Source: Channa striata
Lineage: Eukaryota; Chordata; Actinopteri; Anabantiformes; Channidae
Direction of reading: 5' to 3'
Assembly: GCA_033026295.1 (NCBI GenBank)
Contig: JAUPFM010000123.1
Location: forward strand, 1-64,000
DNA: 64,000 bases
Part shown: positions 25,240-36,870 of the stretch, piece by piece
Numbering within the stretch: position 1 is the stretch's first letter
Layout of the letters: each line of letters starts with the position of its first letter
Notes under the pieces: generated by a model
Databases searched by the model: none
What the model saw: only the letters and a program-made list of their open reading frames with translations
Told to the model about the DNA's origin: nothing
Translations under genes and position numbers: made by a program

Positions 25240-28200
25240 GAGAGACTGAAAATAAGCTTGTGGGATGTTTCCTTAAAAGACAGTAAATGCATGTAATTCA
25301 AGCATCCTTTTATGCTCGCAATCGCCTTTTCTCAGCGAGAAAATGCTGTTTTGAAGCCAAGCTTGTATTGAACAATTTCTGCACAAAACTCAAATAAAAC
25401 TGTGTCTGCCTTCTTATTTAGCCTAAATCCAATCAGGAGAGACTGAAAATAAACTTGTGGGATGTTTCCTTAAAAGACAGTAAATGCATGTAATTCAAGC
25501 ATCCTTTTATTCTCGCAGTTGCCTTTTCTCAGCGAGAAAATGCTGTTTTGAAGCCAAGCTTGTATTGAACAATTTCTGCACAAAACTCAAATAAAACTGT
25601 GTCTGCCTTCTTATTTAGCCTAAATCCAATCAGGAGAGACTGAAAATAAGCTTGTGGGATGTTTCCTTAAAAGACAGTAAATGCATGTAATTCAAGCATC
25701 CTTTTATGCTCGCAATCGCCTTTTCTCAGGGAGAAAATGCTGTTTTGAAGCCAAGCTTGTATTGAACAATTTCTGCACAAAACTCAAATAAAACTGTGTC
25801 TTCCTTCTTATTTAGCCTAAATCCAATCAGGAGAGACTGAAAATAAACTTGTGGGATGTTTCCTTAAAGACAGTAAATGCATGTAATTCAAGCATCCTTT
25901 TATGCTCGCAATCAACTTTTCTCAGCGAGAAAATGCTGTTTTGAAGCCAAGCTTGTATTGAACAATTTCTGCACCAAACTCAAATAAAACTGTGTCTGCC
26001 TTCTTATTTAGCCTAAATCCACTCAGCAGAACATATAAACAACCTTGTGGGATGTTTCCTTAACAGACAGTAAATGCATGTAATTCAAGCATTCTTTTAT
26101 GCTCGCAATCGCCTTTTCTCAGCGAGAAAATGCTGTTTTGAAGCCAAGCTTGTATTTAACAATTTCTGCACAACACTCAAAAAAACTGTGTCTGCCTTCT
26201 TATTTAGCCTAAATCCACTCAGCAGAACATATAAACAACCTTGTGGGATGTTTCCTTAACAGACAGTAAATGCATGTAATTCAAGCATTCTTTTATGCTC
26301 GCAATCGCCTTTTCTCAGCGAGAAAATGCTGTTTTGAAGCCAAGCTTGTATTTAACAATTTCTGCACCAAACTCAAATAAAACTGTGTCTGCCTTCTTAT
26401 TTAGCCTAAATCCACTCAGCAGAACATATATACAAGCTTGTGGGATGTTTCCTTAAAAGACAGTAAATGCATGTAATTCAAGCATCCTTTTATGCTCGCA
26501 ATCGCCTTTTCTCAGCGAGAAAATGCTGTTTTGAAGCCAAGCTTGTATTGAACAATTTCTGCACAAAACTCAAATAAAACTGTGTCTGCCTTCTTATTTA
26601 GCCTAAATCCAATCAGGAGAGACTGAAAATAAACTTGTGGGATGTTTCCTTAAAAGACAGTAAATGCATGTAATTCAAGCATCCTTTTATTCTCGCAGTT
26701 GCCTTTTCTCAGCGAGAAAATGCTGTTTTGAAGCCAAGCTTGTATTGAACAATTTCTGCACAAAACTCAAATAAAACTGTGTCTGCCTTCTTATTTAGCC
26801 TAAATCCAATCAGGAGAGACTGAAAATAAGCTTGTGGGATGTTTCCTTAAAAGACAGTAAATGCATGTAATTCAAGCATCCTTTTATGCTCGCAATCGCC
26901 TTTTCTCAGCGAGAAAATGCTGTTTTGAAGCCAAGCTTGTATTGAACAATTTCTGCACAAAACTCAAATAAAACTGTGTCTTCCTTCTTATTTAGCCTAA
27001 ATCCAATCAGGAGAGACTGAAAATAAACTTGTGGGATGTTTCCTTAAAAGACAGTAAATGCATGTAATTCAAGCATCCTTTTATGCTCGCAATCGCCTTT
27101 TCTCAGCGAGAAAATGCTGTTTTGAAGCCAGGCTTCTATATAACAATTTCTGCACCAAACTCAAATAAAACTTTGTCTGCCTTCTTATTTAGCCTAAATC
27201 CACTCAGCAGAACATATATACAAGCTTGTGGGATGTTTCCTTAAAAGACAGTAAATGCATGTAATTCAAGCATCCTTTTATGCTCGCAATCGCCTTTTCT
27301 CAGCGAGAAAATGCTGTTTTGAAGCCAAGCTTGTATTTAACAATTTCTGCACAAAACTCAAATAAAACTGTGTCTGCCTTCTTATTTAGCCTAAATCCAA
27401 TCAGGAGAGACTGAAAATAAGCTTGTGGGATGTTTCCTTAACAGACAGTAAATGCATGTAATTCAAGCATCCTTTTATGCTCAATCGCCTTTTCTCAGCG
27501 AGAAAATGCTGTTTTGAAGCCAAGCTTATATTGAACAATTTCTGCACAAAACTCAAATAAAACTGTGTCTTCCTTCTTATTTAGCCTAAATCCAATCAGG
27601 AGAGACTGAAAATAAACTTGTGGGATGTTTCCTTAAAAGACAGTAAATGCATGTAATTCAAGCATCCTTTTATGCTCGCAATCGCCTTTTCTCAGCGAGA
27701 AAATGCTGTTTTGAAGCCAAGCTTGTATTTAACAATTTCTGCACAAAACTCAAATAAAACTGTGTCTGCCTTCTTATTTAGCCTAAATCCACTCAGGAGA
27801 GACTGAAAATAAGCTTGTGGCATGTTTCCTTAAAAGACAGTAAATGCATGTAATTCAAGCATCCTTTTATGCTCGCAATCGCCTTTTCTCAGCGAGAAAA
27901 TGCTGTTTTGAAGCCAAGCTTGTACTGAACAATTTCTGCACCAAACTCAAATAAAACTGTGTCTGCCTTCTTATTTAGCCTAAATCCAATCAGGAGAGAC
28001 TGAAAATAAACTTGTGGGATGTTTCCTTAAAAGACAGTAAATGCATGTAATTCAAGCATCCTTTTATTCTCGCAGTCGCCTTTTCTCAGCGAGAAAATGC
28101 TGTTTTGAAGCCAAGCTTGTATTGAACAATTTCTGCACAAAACTCAAATAAAACTGTGTCTGCCTTCTTATTTAGCCTAAATCCAATCGGGAGAGACTGA

Positions 28201-29240
28201 AAATAAGCTTGTGGGATGTTTCCTTAAAAGACAGTAAATGCATGTAATTCAAGCATCCTTTTATGCTCGCAATCGCCTTTTCTCAGCGAGAAAATGCTGT
28301 TTTGAAGCCAAGCTTGTATTGAACAATTTCTGCACAAAACTCAAATAAAACTGTGTCTGCCTTCTTATTTAGCCTAAATCCAATCAGGAGAGACTGAAAA
28401 TAAACTTGTGGGATGTTTCCTTAAAAGACAGTAAATGCATGTAATTCAAGCATCCTTTTATTCTCGCAGTTGCCTTTTCTCAGCGAGAAAATGCTGTTTT
28501 GAAGCCAAGCTTGTATTGAACAATTTCTGCACAAAACTCAAATAAAACTGTGTCTGCCTTCTTATTTAGCCTAAATCCAATCAGGAGAGACTGAAAATAA
28601 GCTTGTGGGATGTTTCCTTAAAAGACAGTAAATGCATGTAATTCAAGCATCCTTTTATGCTCGCAATCGCCTTTTCTCAGGGAGAAAATGCTGTTTTGAA
28701 GCCAAGCTTGTATTGAACAATTTCTGCACAAAACTCAAATAAAACTGTGTCTTCCTTCTTATTTAGCCTAAATCCAATCAGGAGAGACTGAAAATAAACT
28801 TGTGGGATGTTTCCTTAAAAGACAGTAAATGCATGTAATTCAAGCATCCTTTTATGCTCATAATCAACTTTTCTCAGCGAGAAAATGCTGTTTTGAAGCC
28901 AAGCTTGTATTGAACAATTTCTGCACCAAACTCAAATAAAACTGTGTCTGCCTTCTTATTTAGCCTAAATCCACTCAGCAGAACATATAAACAACCTTGT
29001 GGGATGTTTCCTTAACAGACAGTAAATGCATGTAATTCAAGCATTCTTTTATGCTCGCAATCGCCTTTTCTCAGCGAGAAAATGCTGTTTTGAAGCCAAG
29101 CTTGTATTGAACAATTTCTGCACAAAACTCAAAAAAACTGTGTCTGCCTTCTTATTTAGCCTAAATCCACTCAGCAGAACATATAAAAACCTTATGGGAT
29201 GTTTCCTTAAAAGACAGTAAATGCATGTAATTCAAGCATG
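25240..29240 (+). repeat. 15-monomer repeat (2951-bp offset)
   Basis: The rare CTCAGGGAGAAAATG variant lies at about 25727 and 28678, and the AATCAACTTTTCTC variant follows it at about 25910 and 28862. Both are followed by CCTTGTGGGATGTTTCC, TTAACAGACAG and AAGCATTCTTTTATG. Marker order is kept over several monomers, giving a 15-monomer duplication. Confidence 0.8.
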
Positions 29241-32200
29241 CTTTTCTGCTCATAATCGCTTTTCTCAGCGAGAAAATGCTGTTTTGAAGCCAGGCTTCTA
29301 TATAACAATTTCTGCACCAAACTCAAATAAAACTTTGTCTGCCTTCTTATTTAGCCTAAATCCACTCAGCAGAACATATATACAAGCTTGTGGGATGTTT
29401 CCTTAAAAGACAGTAAATGCATGTAATTCAAGCATCCTTTTATGCTCGCAATCGCCTTTTCTCAGCGAGAAAATGCTGTTTTGAAGCCAAGCTTGTATTG
29501 AACAATTTCTGCACAAAACTCAAATAAAACTGTGTCTGCCTTCTTATTTAGCCTAAATCCAATCAGGAGAGACTGAAAATAAACTTGTGGGATGTTTCCT
29601 TAAAAGACAGTAAATGCATGTAATTCAAGCATCCTTTTATTCTCGCAGTTGCCTTTTCTCAGCGAGAAAATGCTGTTTTGAAGCCAAGCTTGTATTGAAC
29701 AATTTCTGCACAAAACTCAAATAAAACTGTGTCTGCCTTCTTATTTAGCCTAAATCCAATCAGGAGAGACTGAAAATAAGCTTGTGGGATGTTTCCTTAA
29801 AAGACAGTAAATGCATGTAATTCAAGCATCCTTTTATGCTCGCAATCGCCTTTTCTCAGCGAGAAAATGCTGTTTTGAAGCCAAGCTTGTATTGAACAAT
29901 TTCTGCACAAAACTCAAATAAAACTGTGTCTTCCTTCTTATTTAGCCTAAATCCAATCAGGAGAGACTGAAAATAAACTTGTGGGATGTTTCCTTAAAAG
30001 ACAGTAAATGCATGTAATTCAAGCATCCTTTTATGCTCGCAATCGCCTTTTCTCAGCGAGAAAATGCTGTTTTGAAGCCAAGCTTGTATTTAACAATTTC
30101 TGCACAAAACTCAAATAAAACTGTGTCTGCCTTCTTATTTAGCCTAAATCCACTCAGGAGAGACTGAAAATAAGCTTGTGGCATGTTTCCTTAAAAGACA
30201 GTAAATGCATGTAATTCAAGCATCCTTTTATGCTCGCAATCGCCTTTTCTCAGCGAGAAAATGCTGTTTTGAAGCCAAGCTTGTACTGAACAATTTCTGC
30301 ACCAAACTCAAATAAAACTGTGTCTGCCTTCTTATTTAGCCTAAATCCACTCAGCAGAACATATAAACAAGCTTGTGGGATGTTTCCTTAAAAGACAGTA
30401 AATGCATGTAATTCAAGCATCCTTTTATGCTCTCGCAATCGCCTTTTCTCAGCGAGAAAATGCTGTTTTGAAGCCAAGCTTGTATATAACAATTTCTGCA
30501 CCAAACTCAAATAAAACTGTGTCTGCCTTCTTATTTAGCCTAAATCCACTCAGCAGAACATATATACAAGCTTGTGGGATGTTTCCTTAAAAGACAGTAA
30601 ATGCATGTAATTCAAGCATCCTTTTATGCTCGCAATCGCCTTTTCTCAGCGAGAAAATGCTGTTTTGAAGCCAAGCTTGTATTGAACAATTTCTGCACCA
30701 AACTCAAATAAAACTGTGTCTGCCTTCTTATTTAGCCTAAATCCAATCAGGAGAGACTGAAAATAAGCTTGTGGCATGTTTCCTTAAAAGACAGTAAATG
30801 CATGTAATTCAAGCATCCTTTTATGCTCGCAATCGCTTTTTCTCAGCGAGAAAATGCTGTTTTGAAGCCAAGCTTGTATTGAACAATTTCTGCACAAAAC
30901 TCAAATAAAACTGTGTCTGCCTTATTATTACGCCTAAATGCACTCAGGAGATACTGAAAATACGCTTGTGGGATGTATCCTTAAAAGAGAGTAAAGGCAA
31001 TAATTCAAGCATCCTTTATGCTCTCAATACCCTTTTCTCAGCGAGAAAATGCTGTTTTGAAGCCAAGCTTGTATTGAACAATTTCTGCACCAAACTCAAA
31101 TAAAACTGTGTCTGCCTTCTTATTTAGCCTAAATCCAATCAGGAGAGACTGAAAATAAGCTTGTGGCATGTTTCCTTAAAAGACAGTAAATGCATGTAAT
31201 TCAAGCATTCTTTTATGCTCGCAATCGCCTTTTCTCAGCGAGAAAATGCTGTTTTGAAGCCAAGCTTGTATTTAACAATTTCTGCACCAAACTCAAATAA
31301 AACTGTGTCTGCCTTACTATTTCGCCTAAATCCACTCAGCAGAACATATAAAAAACCTTATGGGATGTTTCCTTAAAAGACAGTAAATGCATGTAATTCA
31401 AGCATGCTTTTCTGCTCGCAATCGCCTTTTCTCAGCGAGAAAATGCTGTTTTGAAGCCAGGCTTCTATATAACAATTTCTGCACCAAACTCAAATAAAAC
31501 TTTGTCTGCCTTCTTATTTAGCCTAAATCCACTCAGCGAGAACATATATACAAGCTTGTGGGATGTTTCCTTAAAAGACAGTAAATGCATGTAATTCAAG
31601 CATCCTTTTATGCTCGCAATCGCCTTTTCTCAGCGAGAAAATGCTGTTTTGAAGCCAAGCTTGTATTGAACAATTTCTGCACAAAACTCAAATAAAACTG
31701 TGTCTGCCTTCTTATTTAGCCTAAATCCAATCAGGAGAGACTGAAAATAAACTTGTGGGATGTTTCCTTAAAAGACAGTAAATGCATGTAATTCAAGCAT
31801 CCTTTTATTCTCGCAGTTGCCTTTTCTCAGCGAGAAAATGCTGTTTTGAAGCCAAGCTTGTATTGAACAATTTCTGCACAAAACTCAAATAAAACTGTGT
31901 CTGCCTTCTTATTTAGCCTAAATCCAATCAGGAGAGACTGAAAATAAGCTTGTGGGATGTTTCCTTAAAAGACAGTAAATGCATGTAATTCAAGCATCCT
32001 TTTATGCTCGCAATCGCCTTTTCTCAGCGAGAAAATGCTGTTTTGAAGCCAAGCTTGTATTGAACAATTTCTGCACAAAACTCAAATAAAACTGTGTCTT
32101 CCTTCTTATTTAGCCTAAATCCAATCAGGAGAGACTGAAAATAAACTTGTGGGATGTTTCCTTAAAAGACAGTAAATGCATGTAATTCAAGCATCCTTTT

Positions 32201-32960
32201 ATGCTCGCAATCGCCTTTTCTCAGCGAGAAAATGCTGTTTTGAAGCCAAGCTTGTATTTAACAATTTCTGCACAAAACTCAAATAAAACTGTGTCTGCCT
32301 TCTTATTTAGCCTAAATCCACTCAGGAGAGACTGAAAATAAGCTTGTGGCATGTTTCCTTAAAAGACAGTAAATGCATGTAATTCAAGCATCCTTTTATG
32401 CTCGCAATCGCCTTTTCTCAGCGAGAAAATGCTGTTTTAAGCCAAGCTTGTACTGAACAATTTCTGCACCAAACTCAAATAAAACTGTGTCTGCCTTCTT
32501 ATTTAGCCTAAATCCATTCAGCAGAACATATAAACAAGCTTGTGGGATGTTTCCTTAAAAGACAGTAAATGCATGTAATTCAAGCATCCTTTTATGCTCG
32601 CAATCGCCTTTTCTCAGCGAGAAAATGCTGTTTTGAAGCCAAGCTTGTATATAACAATTTCTGCACCAAACTCAAATAAAACTGTGTCTGCCTTCTTATT
32701 TAGCCTAAATCCACTCAGCAGAACATATATACAAGCTTGTGGGATGTTTCCTTAAAAGACAGTAAATGCATGTAATTCAAGCATCCTTTTATGCTCGCAA
32801 TCGCCTTTTCTCAGCGAGAAAATGCTGTTTTGAAGCCAAGCTTGTATTGAACAATTTCTGCACCAAACTCAAATAAAACTGTGTCTGCCTTCTTATTTAG
32901 CCTAAATCCAATCAGGAGAGACTGAAAATAACCTTGTGGGATGTTTCCTTAACAGACAGT
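27060..32960 (+). repeat. 11-monomer repeat (about 2165-bp period)
   Basis: CCAGGCTTCTATATAAC with AAAACTTTGTCTGCC occurs at 27128, 29290 and 31457, at spacings of 2162 and 2167 bp. TCTCGCAGTTGCC follows the last two by 351-352 bp, at 29641 and 31809. About 1.5 kb after each of those two copies keeps the same monomer order, ending near 30760 and 32930. Confidence 0.8.
30915..31045 (+). repeat. Divergent monomer junction, copy 1
   Basis: A cluster of substitutions not seen in neighbouring copies: CTTATTATTACGCC, AATGCACTCAGGAGATACTG, TACGCTTGTGGGATGTATCC, AAAGAGAGTAAAGGCAATAA and GCTCTCAATACCC. It stands out because flanking monomers are near consensus. It is partly repeated at 34497, so it is inherited rather than a local read error. 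Confidence 0.8.
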
Positions 32961-34489
32961 AAATGCATGTAATTCAAGCATCCTTTTATGCTCGCGCTCG
33001 CCTTTTCTCAGCGAGAAAATGCTGTTTTGAAGCCAAGCTTGTACTGAACAATTTCTGCACCAAACTCAAATAAAACTGTGTCTGCCTTCTTATTTAGCCT
33101 AAACCCACTCAGCAGAACATATATACAAGCTTGTGGGATGTTTCCTTAAAAGACAGTAAATGCATGTAATTCAAGCATCCTTTTATGCTCGCAATCGCCT
33201 TTTCTCAGCGAGAAAATGCTGTTTTGAAGCCAAGCTTGTATTGAACAATTTCTGCACAAAACTCAAATAAAACTGTGTCTGCCTTCTTATTTAGCCTAAA
33301 GCCAATCAGGAGAGACTGAAAATAAGCTTGTGGGATGTTTCCTTAAAAGACAGTAAATGCATGTAATTCAAGCATCCTTTTATGCTCGCAATCGCCTTTT
33401 CTCAGCGAGAAAATGCTGTTTTGAAGCCAAGCTTGTATTTAACAATTTCTGCACAAAACTAAAATAAAACTGTGTCTGCCTTCTTATTTAGCCTAAATCC
33501 ACTCAGCAGAACATATATACAAGCTTGTGGGATGTTTCCTTAAAAGACAGTAAATGCATGTAATTCAAGCATCCTTTTATGCTCATAATCGCCTTTTCTC
33601 AGCGAGAAAATGCTGTTTGAAGCCAAGCTTGTATTGAACAATTTCTGCACAAAACTCAAATAAAACTGTGTCTGCCTTCTTATTTAGCCTAAATACAATC
33701 AGGAGAGACTGAAAATAAGCTTGTGGCATGTTTCCTTAAAAGACAGTAAATGCATGTAATTCAAGCATCCTTTTATGCTCGCAATCGCTTTTTCTCAGCG
33801 AGAAAATGCTGTTTTGAAGCCAAGCTTGTACTGAACAATTTCTGCACCAAACTCAAATAAAACTGTGTCTGCCTTCTTATTTAGCCTCAATCCAATCAGG
33901 AGAGACTTAAAATAAGCTTGTGGCATATTTCCTTAAAAGACAGTAAATGCATGTAATTCAAGCAACCTTTTATGCTCAATCGCTTTTTCTCAGCGAGAAA
34001 ATGCTGTTTTGAAGGCAAGCTTGTATTGAACAATTTCTGCACCAAACTCAAATAAAACAATGTCTGCCTTCTTATTTAGCCTAAATCCACTCAGCAGAAC
34101 ATATACACAAGCTTGTGGGATGTTTCCTTAAAAGACAGTAAATGCTTGTAATTCAAGCATCCTTTTATGCTCGCAATCGCCTTTTCTCAGCGAGAAAATG
34201 CTGTTTTGAAGCCATGCTTGTATTGAACAATTTCTGCACCAAACTCAAATAAAACTGTGTCTGCCTTCTTATTTAGCCTAAATCCAATCAGGAGAGACTG
34301 AAAATAAGCTTGTGGCATGTTTCCTTAAAAGACAGTAAATGCATGTAATTCAAGCAACCTTTTATGCTCGCAATCGCTTTTTCTCAGCGAGAAAATGCTG
34401 TTTTGAAGCCAAGCTTGTATATAACAATTTCTGCACAAAACTCAAATAAAACTGTGTCTGCCTTCTTATTTAGCCTAAATCCAATCAGG

Positions 34490-34600
34490 AGAGACTGAAA
34501 ATACGCTTGTGGGATGTATCCTTAAAAGAGAGTAAAGGCAATAATTCAAGCATCCTTTATGCTCTCAATACCCTTTTCTCAGCGAGAAAACGTTGTTTTG
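34490..34600 (+). repeat. Divergent monomer junction, copy 2
   Basis: Shares TACGCTTGTGGGATGTATCC, AAAGAGAGTAAAGGCAATAA and GCTCTCAATACCC with 30961-31040 at an offset of 3541 bp (18 monomers). It lacks that copy's upstream ATTATTACGCC changes and adds GAGAAAACGTTGTTTTG. It lies about 400 bp before the GC-rich block. Confidence 0.8.
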
Positions 34601-34955
34601 AAGCCAAGCTTGTATTGAACAATTTCTGCACCAAACTCAAATAAAACTGTGTCTGCCTTCTTATTTAGCCTAAATCCACTCAGGAGAGACTGAAAATAAG
34701 CTTGTGGCATGTTTCCTTAAAAGACAGTAAATGCATGTAATTCAAGCATCCTTTTATTCTCGCAATCGCCTTTTCTCAGCGAGAAAATGCTGTTTTGAAG
34801 CCAAGCTTGTATTGAACAATTTCTGCACAAAACTCAAATAAAACTGTGTCTGCCTTCTTATTTAGCCTAAATCAACTCAGCAGAACATATAAACAAGCTT
34901 GTGGGATATTTTCTTTAAAAAACAGTAAATGCATGTAATTCAAGCATCCTTTTAT

Positions 34956-34996
34956 CCCTCGTGCTACCCTGTTCTCACACGGGGAATGCTGGGAGA
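34956..34996 (+). repeat. Left junction resembling decayed satellite
   Basis: After TTAT the sequence keeps blocks of the monomer in register: CTCG, CCTGTTCTCA against CCTTTTCTCA, and GGAATGCTG against AAAATGCTG. I count 21 of 33 positions identical without gaps from CTCG to ATGCTG. The true edge of foreign DNA may therefore be near 34996 rather than 34955, which would leave this hairpin segment present on both sides of the block. A chance resemblance is possible but the spacing is exact. Confidence 0.55.
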
Positions 34997-35083
34997 AAGA
35001 GAAAGAGCGGGAGGGGGGGGGTGTTTTTAAATCGCTACCCGCCTTTAGCTCTAGGCCCAGAGAGCGAGAGGGGGGGAAGGGAG
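34991..35083 (+). other. Purine-rich G-run stretch
   Basis: GGGAGAAAGAGAAAGAGCGG runs into nine consecutive Gs at 35013-35021. After a short mixed stretch, AGAGAGCGAGAGGGGGGGAA occurs at about 35061-35080. It is strongly strand-asymmetric. It could form G-rich structures, but no regular four-tract quadruplex motif was confirmed by eye. Confidence 0.6.
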
Positions 35084-35172
35084 CCGTATTCGACACGGGG
35101 AGTTGGGCCAAAAGTCGTTTTTGGGGCTGTTCGCGCACCCTCTACCTCGCGCGTCCACCGGGGCTGTTTCCC

Positions 35173-35184
35173 CGCGCATGCGCG
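35173..35184. promoter_or_regulatory. NRF1-type palindrome CGCGCATGCGCG
   Basis: A perfect 12-bp palindrome matching the established NRF1 consensus YGCGCAYGCGCR, found in many CpG-island promoters. It sits just before the pyrimidine tract. Binding or promoter activity is inference, and there is no downstream gene in the window for it to serve. Confidence 0.5.
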
Positions 35185-35430
35185 TCCTCTCTCTCTTTCT
35201 TTCATCTCTCTTTCTTTCATCTCTCCTCCCCCATATCACCCCATCTGTCCTCCCCCCCATCTTTCCTCCTCCCCATCTCTTCTCACCCCCTCGACCCACC
35301 CGGCCCGCGCATGCGCTCTTCAGACTCTCATCTCTCATCTCTCTCTCTCTCTCTTTCTCTCTCCTTCTTCTCTCTCTCTCTCTTTCTCTCTCCCCTCCCT
35401 CCCTACTCTCAATCCCTCCCCCGGGTCCCT
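35185..35430 (+). repeat. Pyrimidine tract with (CT)n microsatellite
   Basis: About 245 bases almost entirely C and T on the + strand: CTCTCTCTTTCTTTCATCTC units repeated around 35189-35225, C-rich CCCCCATCTTTCCTCC around 35250-35290, then long (CT)n with TTTCTCTC interruptions at about 35330-35400. Only short mixed stretches break it, notably 35291-35328. Mirror-repeat pyrimidine tracts can form triplex DNA; that is known of the class, not shown here. Confidence 0.85.
35307..35316. promoter_or_regulatory. Second GCGCATGCGC palindrome
   Basis: The 10-bp core is perfect; the outer bases match the NRF1 consensus less well than the copy at 35173. Both copies are followed by CTCTT/CTCTC-rich sequence, so 35173-35240 and 35307-35370 may be two copies of one ancestral unit. 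Confidence 0.45.
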
Positions 35431-35439
35431 GACGACCCC

Positions 35440-35790
35440 GAGGCCACGGGGCCTCGCGGAGGAACGGGACGTCCCGGACTCTCTGAGACAGGGCCCGGGA
35501 GGTTTACGATCCCGGGGTCCGCGAGGCCCCGAGGAGACGGGACGTCGGGACGCGCGGAGTCCAAGCCCTGGAAGGTTTACGAGCCCGGGGTCCGCGAGGC
35601 CCCGAGGAGACGGGACGTCGGGGCGCGGAGTCAAGCCCGAGAAGGTCCTCCATCCCGACGCCCCGGGTCCGCCAGGCCCCTAGGAGACGGCGCGCCCGGC
35701 CGCGAGGAGTCAGGGTCCGAGAATGTCCTCTATCCTGGGGTCCCCGAGGCCCCACAGCAGACGTGCAGAGTCTGAGCCCAGGTCCAGGGG
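35440..35790 (+). repeat. Minisatellite of about 75-bp units (four to five units)
   Basis: Units begin with GAGGCC(C/A)C at 35440, 35523, 35596, about 35673 and 35746, at spacings of 83, 73, 77 and 73 bp. Shared parts are GAGACGGGACGTCGGG, GGAGTC(C)AAGCCC, GGTTTACGA and CCCGGGGTCCGC. The units are diverged from one another, so the repeat is old. Reading frames through it owe their length to the GC-rich repeat. Confidence 0.8.
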
Positions 35791-36870
35791 TCCCTCAGAC
35801 CCCGCAGCGGAGGGGACGTCGGGAAGGTCCCTCAGACCCCGCAGCGCAGGGGACGTCGGTAAGGTCCGCTGCAGCGGTCGGGGTCCCTCGGACCCCCAGC
35901 GGAGGGGACGTCGGGGGGGTCCCTCAGACCCCGCAGCGGAGTTGACGACGGGGGGTCCCTCTGACCCCGCAGCGGAGGGGACGTCGGGAAGGTCCGCTGC
36001 AGCGGTCGGGTCCTCGGACCCCCAGAGGAGGGGACGTCGGGGTCCTCGGACCCGCAGCGGAGTTGGACGCGCGGTCCCTCTGACCCCGCAGCGCAGGGGG
36101 CGTCTGGAAGGTCCGCTGGAGCTGGCGGGGTCCCTCGGACTCCCCAGCGGAGGGGACGTCGGGGGGTCCCTCGGACCCCGCAGCGGAGTTGACAACGCGG
36201 GGTCCCTCTGACCCCGCAGCGCAGGGGGCGTCAGGAAGGTCTGCTGGAGCTGGCGGGGTCCCTCGGACCCCCCAGCGGAGGGGACGTCGGGGGGTCCCTC
36301 GGACCCCGCAGCGGAGTTGACGACGCGGGGTCCCTCTGACCCCGCAGCGCAGGGGGCGTCAGGAAGGTCTGCTGGAGCTGGCGGGGTCCCTCGGACCCCC
36401 CAGCGGAGGGGACGTCGGGGGGTCCCTCGGACCCCGCAGCGGAGGGGCCGACGGGGGGTCCCTCGGACCCCACAGGGCAGGGGACGTGGGTAAGGTCCGC
36501 TGGAGCGGTCGGGGTCCCTCGGACCCCCCAGCGGAGCGGACGTCGGGAAAGTCCCTCAGACCCCGCAGCGGAGGGGCCGACCGGGGGTCCCTCGGACCCC
36601 GCAGCGGAGGGGACGTCGGGGGGGTCCCTCAGACCCCGCAGCGGAGTTGACGGACGGGGTCCTCGGATCCCGCAGGGCAGGGGCGTGGGTAAGGTCCGCT
36701 GGAGCGGTCGGGTCCTCGGACCCCCAGCGGAGCGGACGCCGAAAGTCCCTCGGACCCCCAGCGGAGGGGACTTGGGTAAGCTCCGCTGGAGCGGGCGGGT
36801 CCCCTCTGACCCCCGCAGCGCAGGGGACGTGGGGAAGGTCCGCTGCAGCGGGCGGGGTCCCTCGGACCCC
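35790..36870 (+). repeat. Minisatellite of ~37-bp units built on GTCCCTCGGACCCC
   Basis: Repeated GGTCCCTC(G/A)GACCCCGCAG, CGGAGGGGACGTCGGG units of about 37 bp are interspersed with a 19-20 bp half unit GGTCCGCTG(C/G)AGC(G/T)G. Many units contain the inverted repeat GGGGTCC-CTC-GGACCCC, for example at 36255-36271, a 7-bp stem with a 3-nt loop. GACGTC (an AatII palindrome) recurs in most units. No coding role is supported. Confidence 0.85.
36121..36505 (+). repeat. 128-bp composite unit inside the minisatellite (about three copies)
   Basis: GCTGGCGGGGTCCCTCGGAC recurs at 36121, 36249 and 36377, exactly 128 bp apart, with nearly identical sequence between including AGTTGACGACG or AGTTGACAACG and GCGCAGGGGGCGTC. 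It is a recent higher-order amplification of the 37-bp units. The third copy diverges after the second of its 37-bp units. Confidence 0.85.

Larger units (their letters stand above)
1..34955 (+). repeat. Satellite array, left arm (about 178 monomers of ~197 bp)
   Basis: Head-to-tail tandem copies of one AT-rich monomer, all in the same orientation. Successive ACAGTAAATG starts lie at 1, 199, 396 and, in cleaner sequence, 12309, 12506, 12702 and 12898, so the period is 196-198 bp. Every copy carries the TTTTCTC-AGC-GAGAAAA palindrome, AAGCTT, AATAAA and a CTTATTTAGCC block. Variants confined or nearly confined to this arm include TATTCTCGCAGT(C/T)GCC and GTCTTCCTTC, both last seen near 32 kb. 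No gene was found in the arm. The period is close to a nucleosome repeat length, which is common for centromeric satellites. A centromeric location is inference only, and the family is not recognised. Confidence 0.98.

Noticed and set aside
34961..35683. 240-codon open frame on the + strand through the GC-rich block, with overlapping frames on both strands
   Set aside because: Frames open simultaneously in several phases and both strands, are low-complexity Ser/Leu/Pro/Arg runs from the pyrimidine tract and minisatellite, and cross repeat boundaries. GC-rich repeats lack stop codons by composition.
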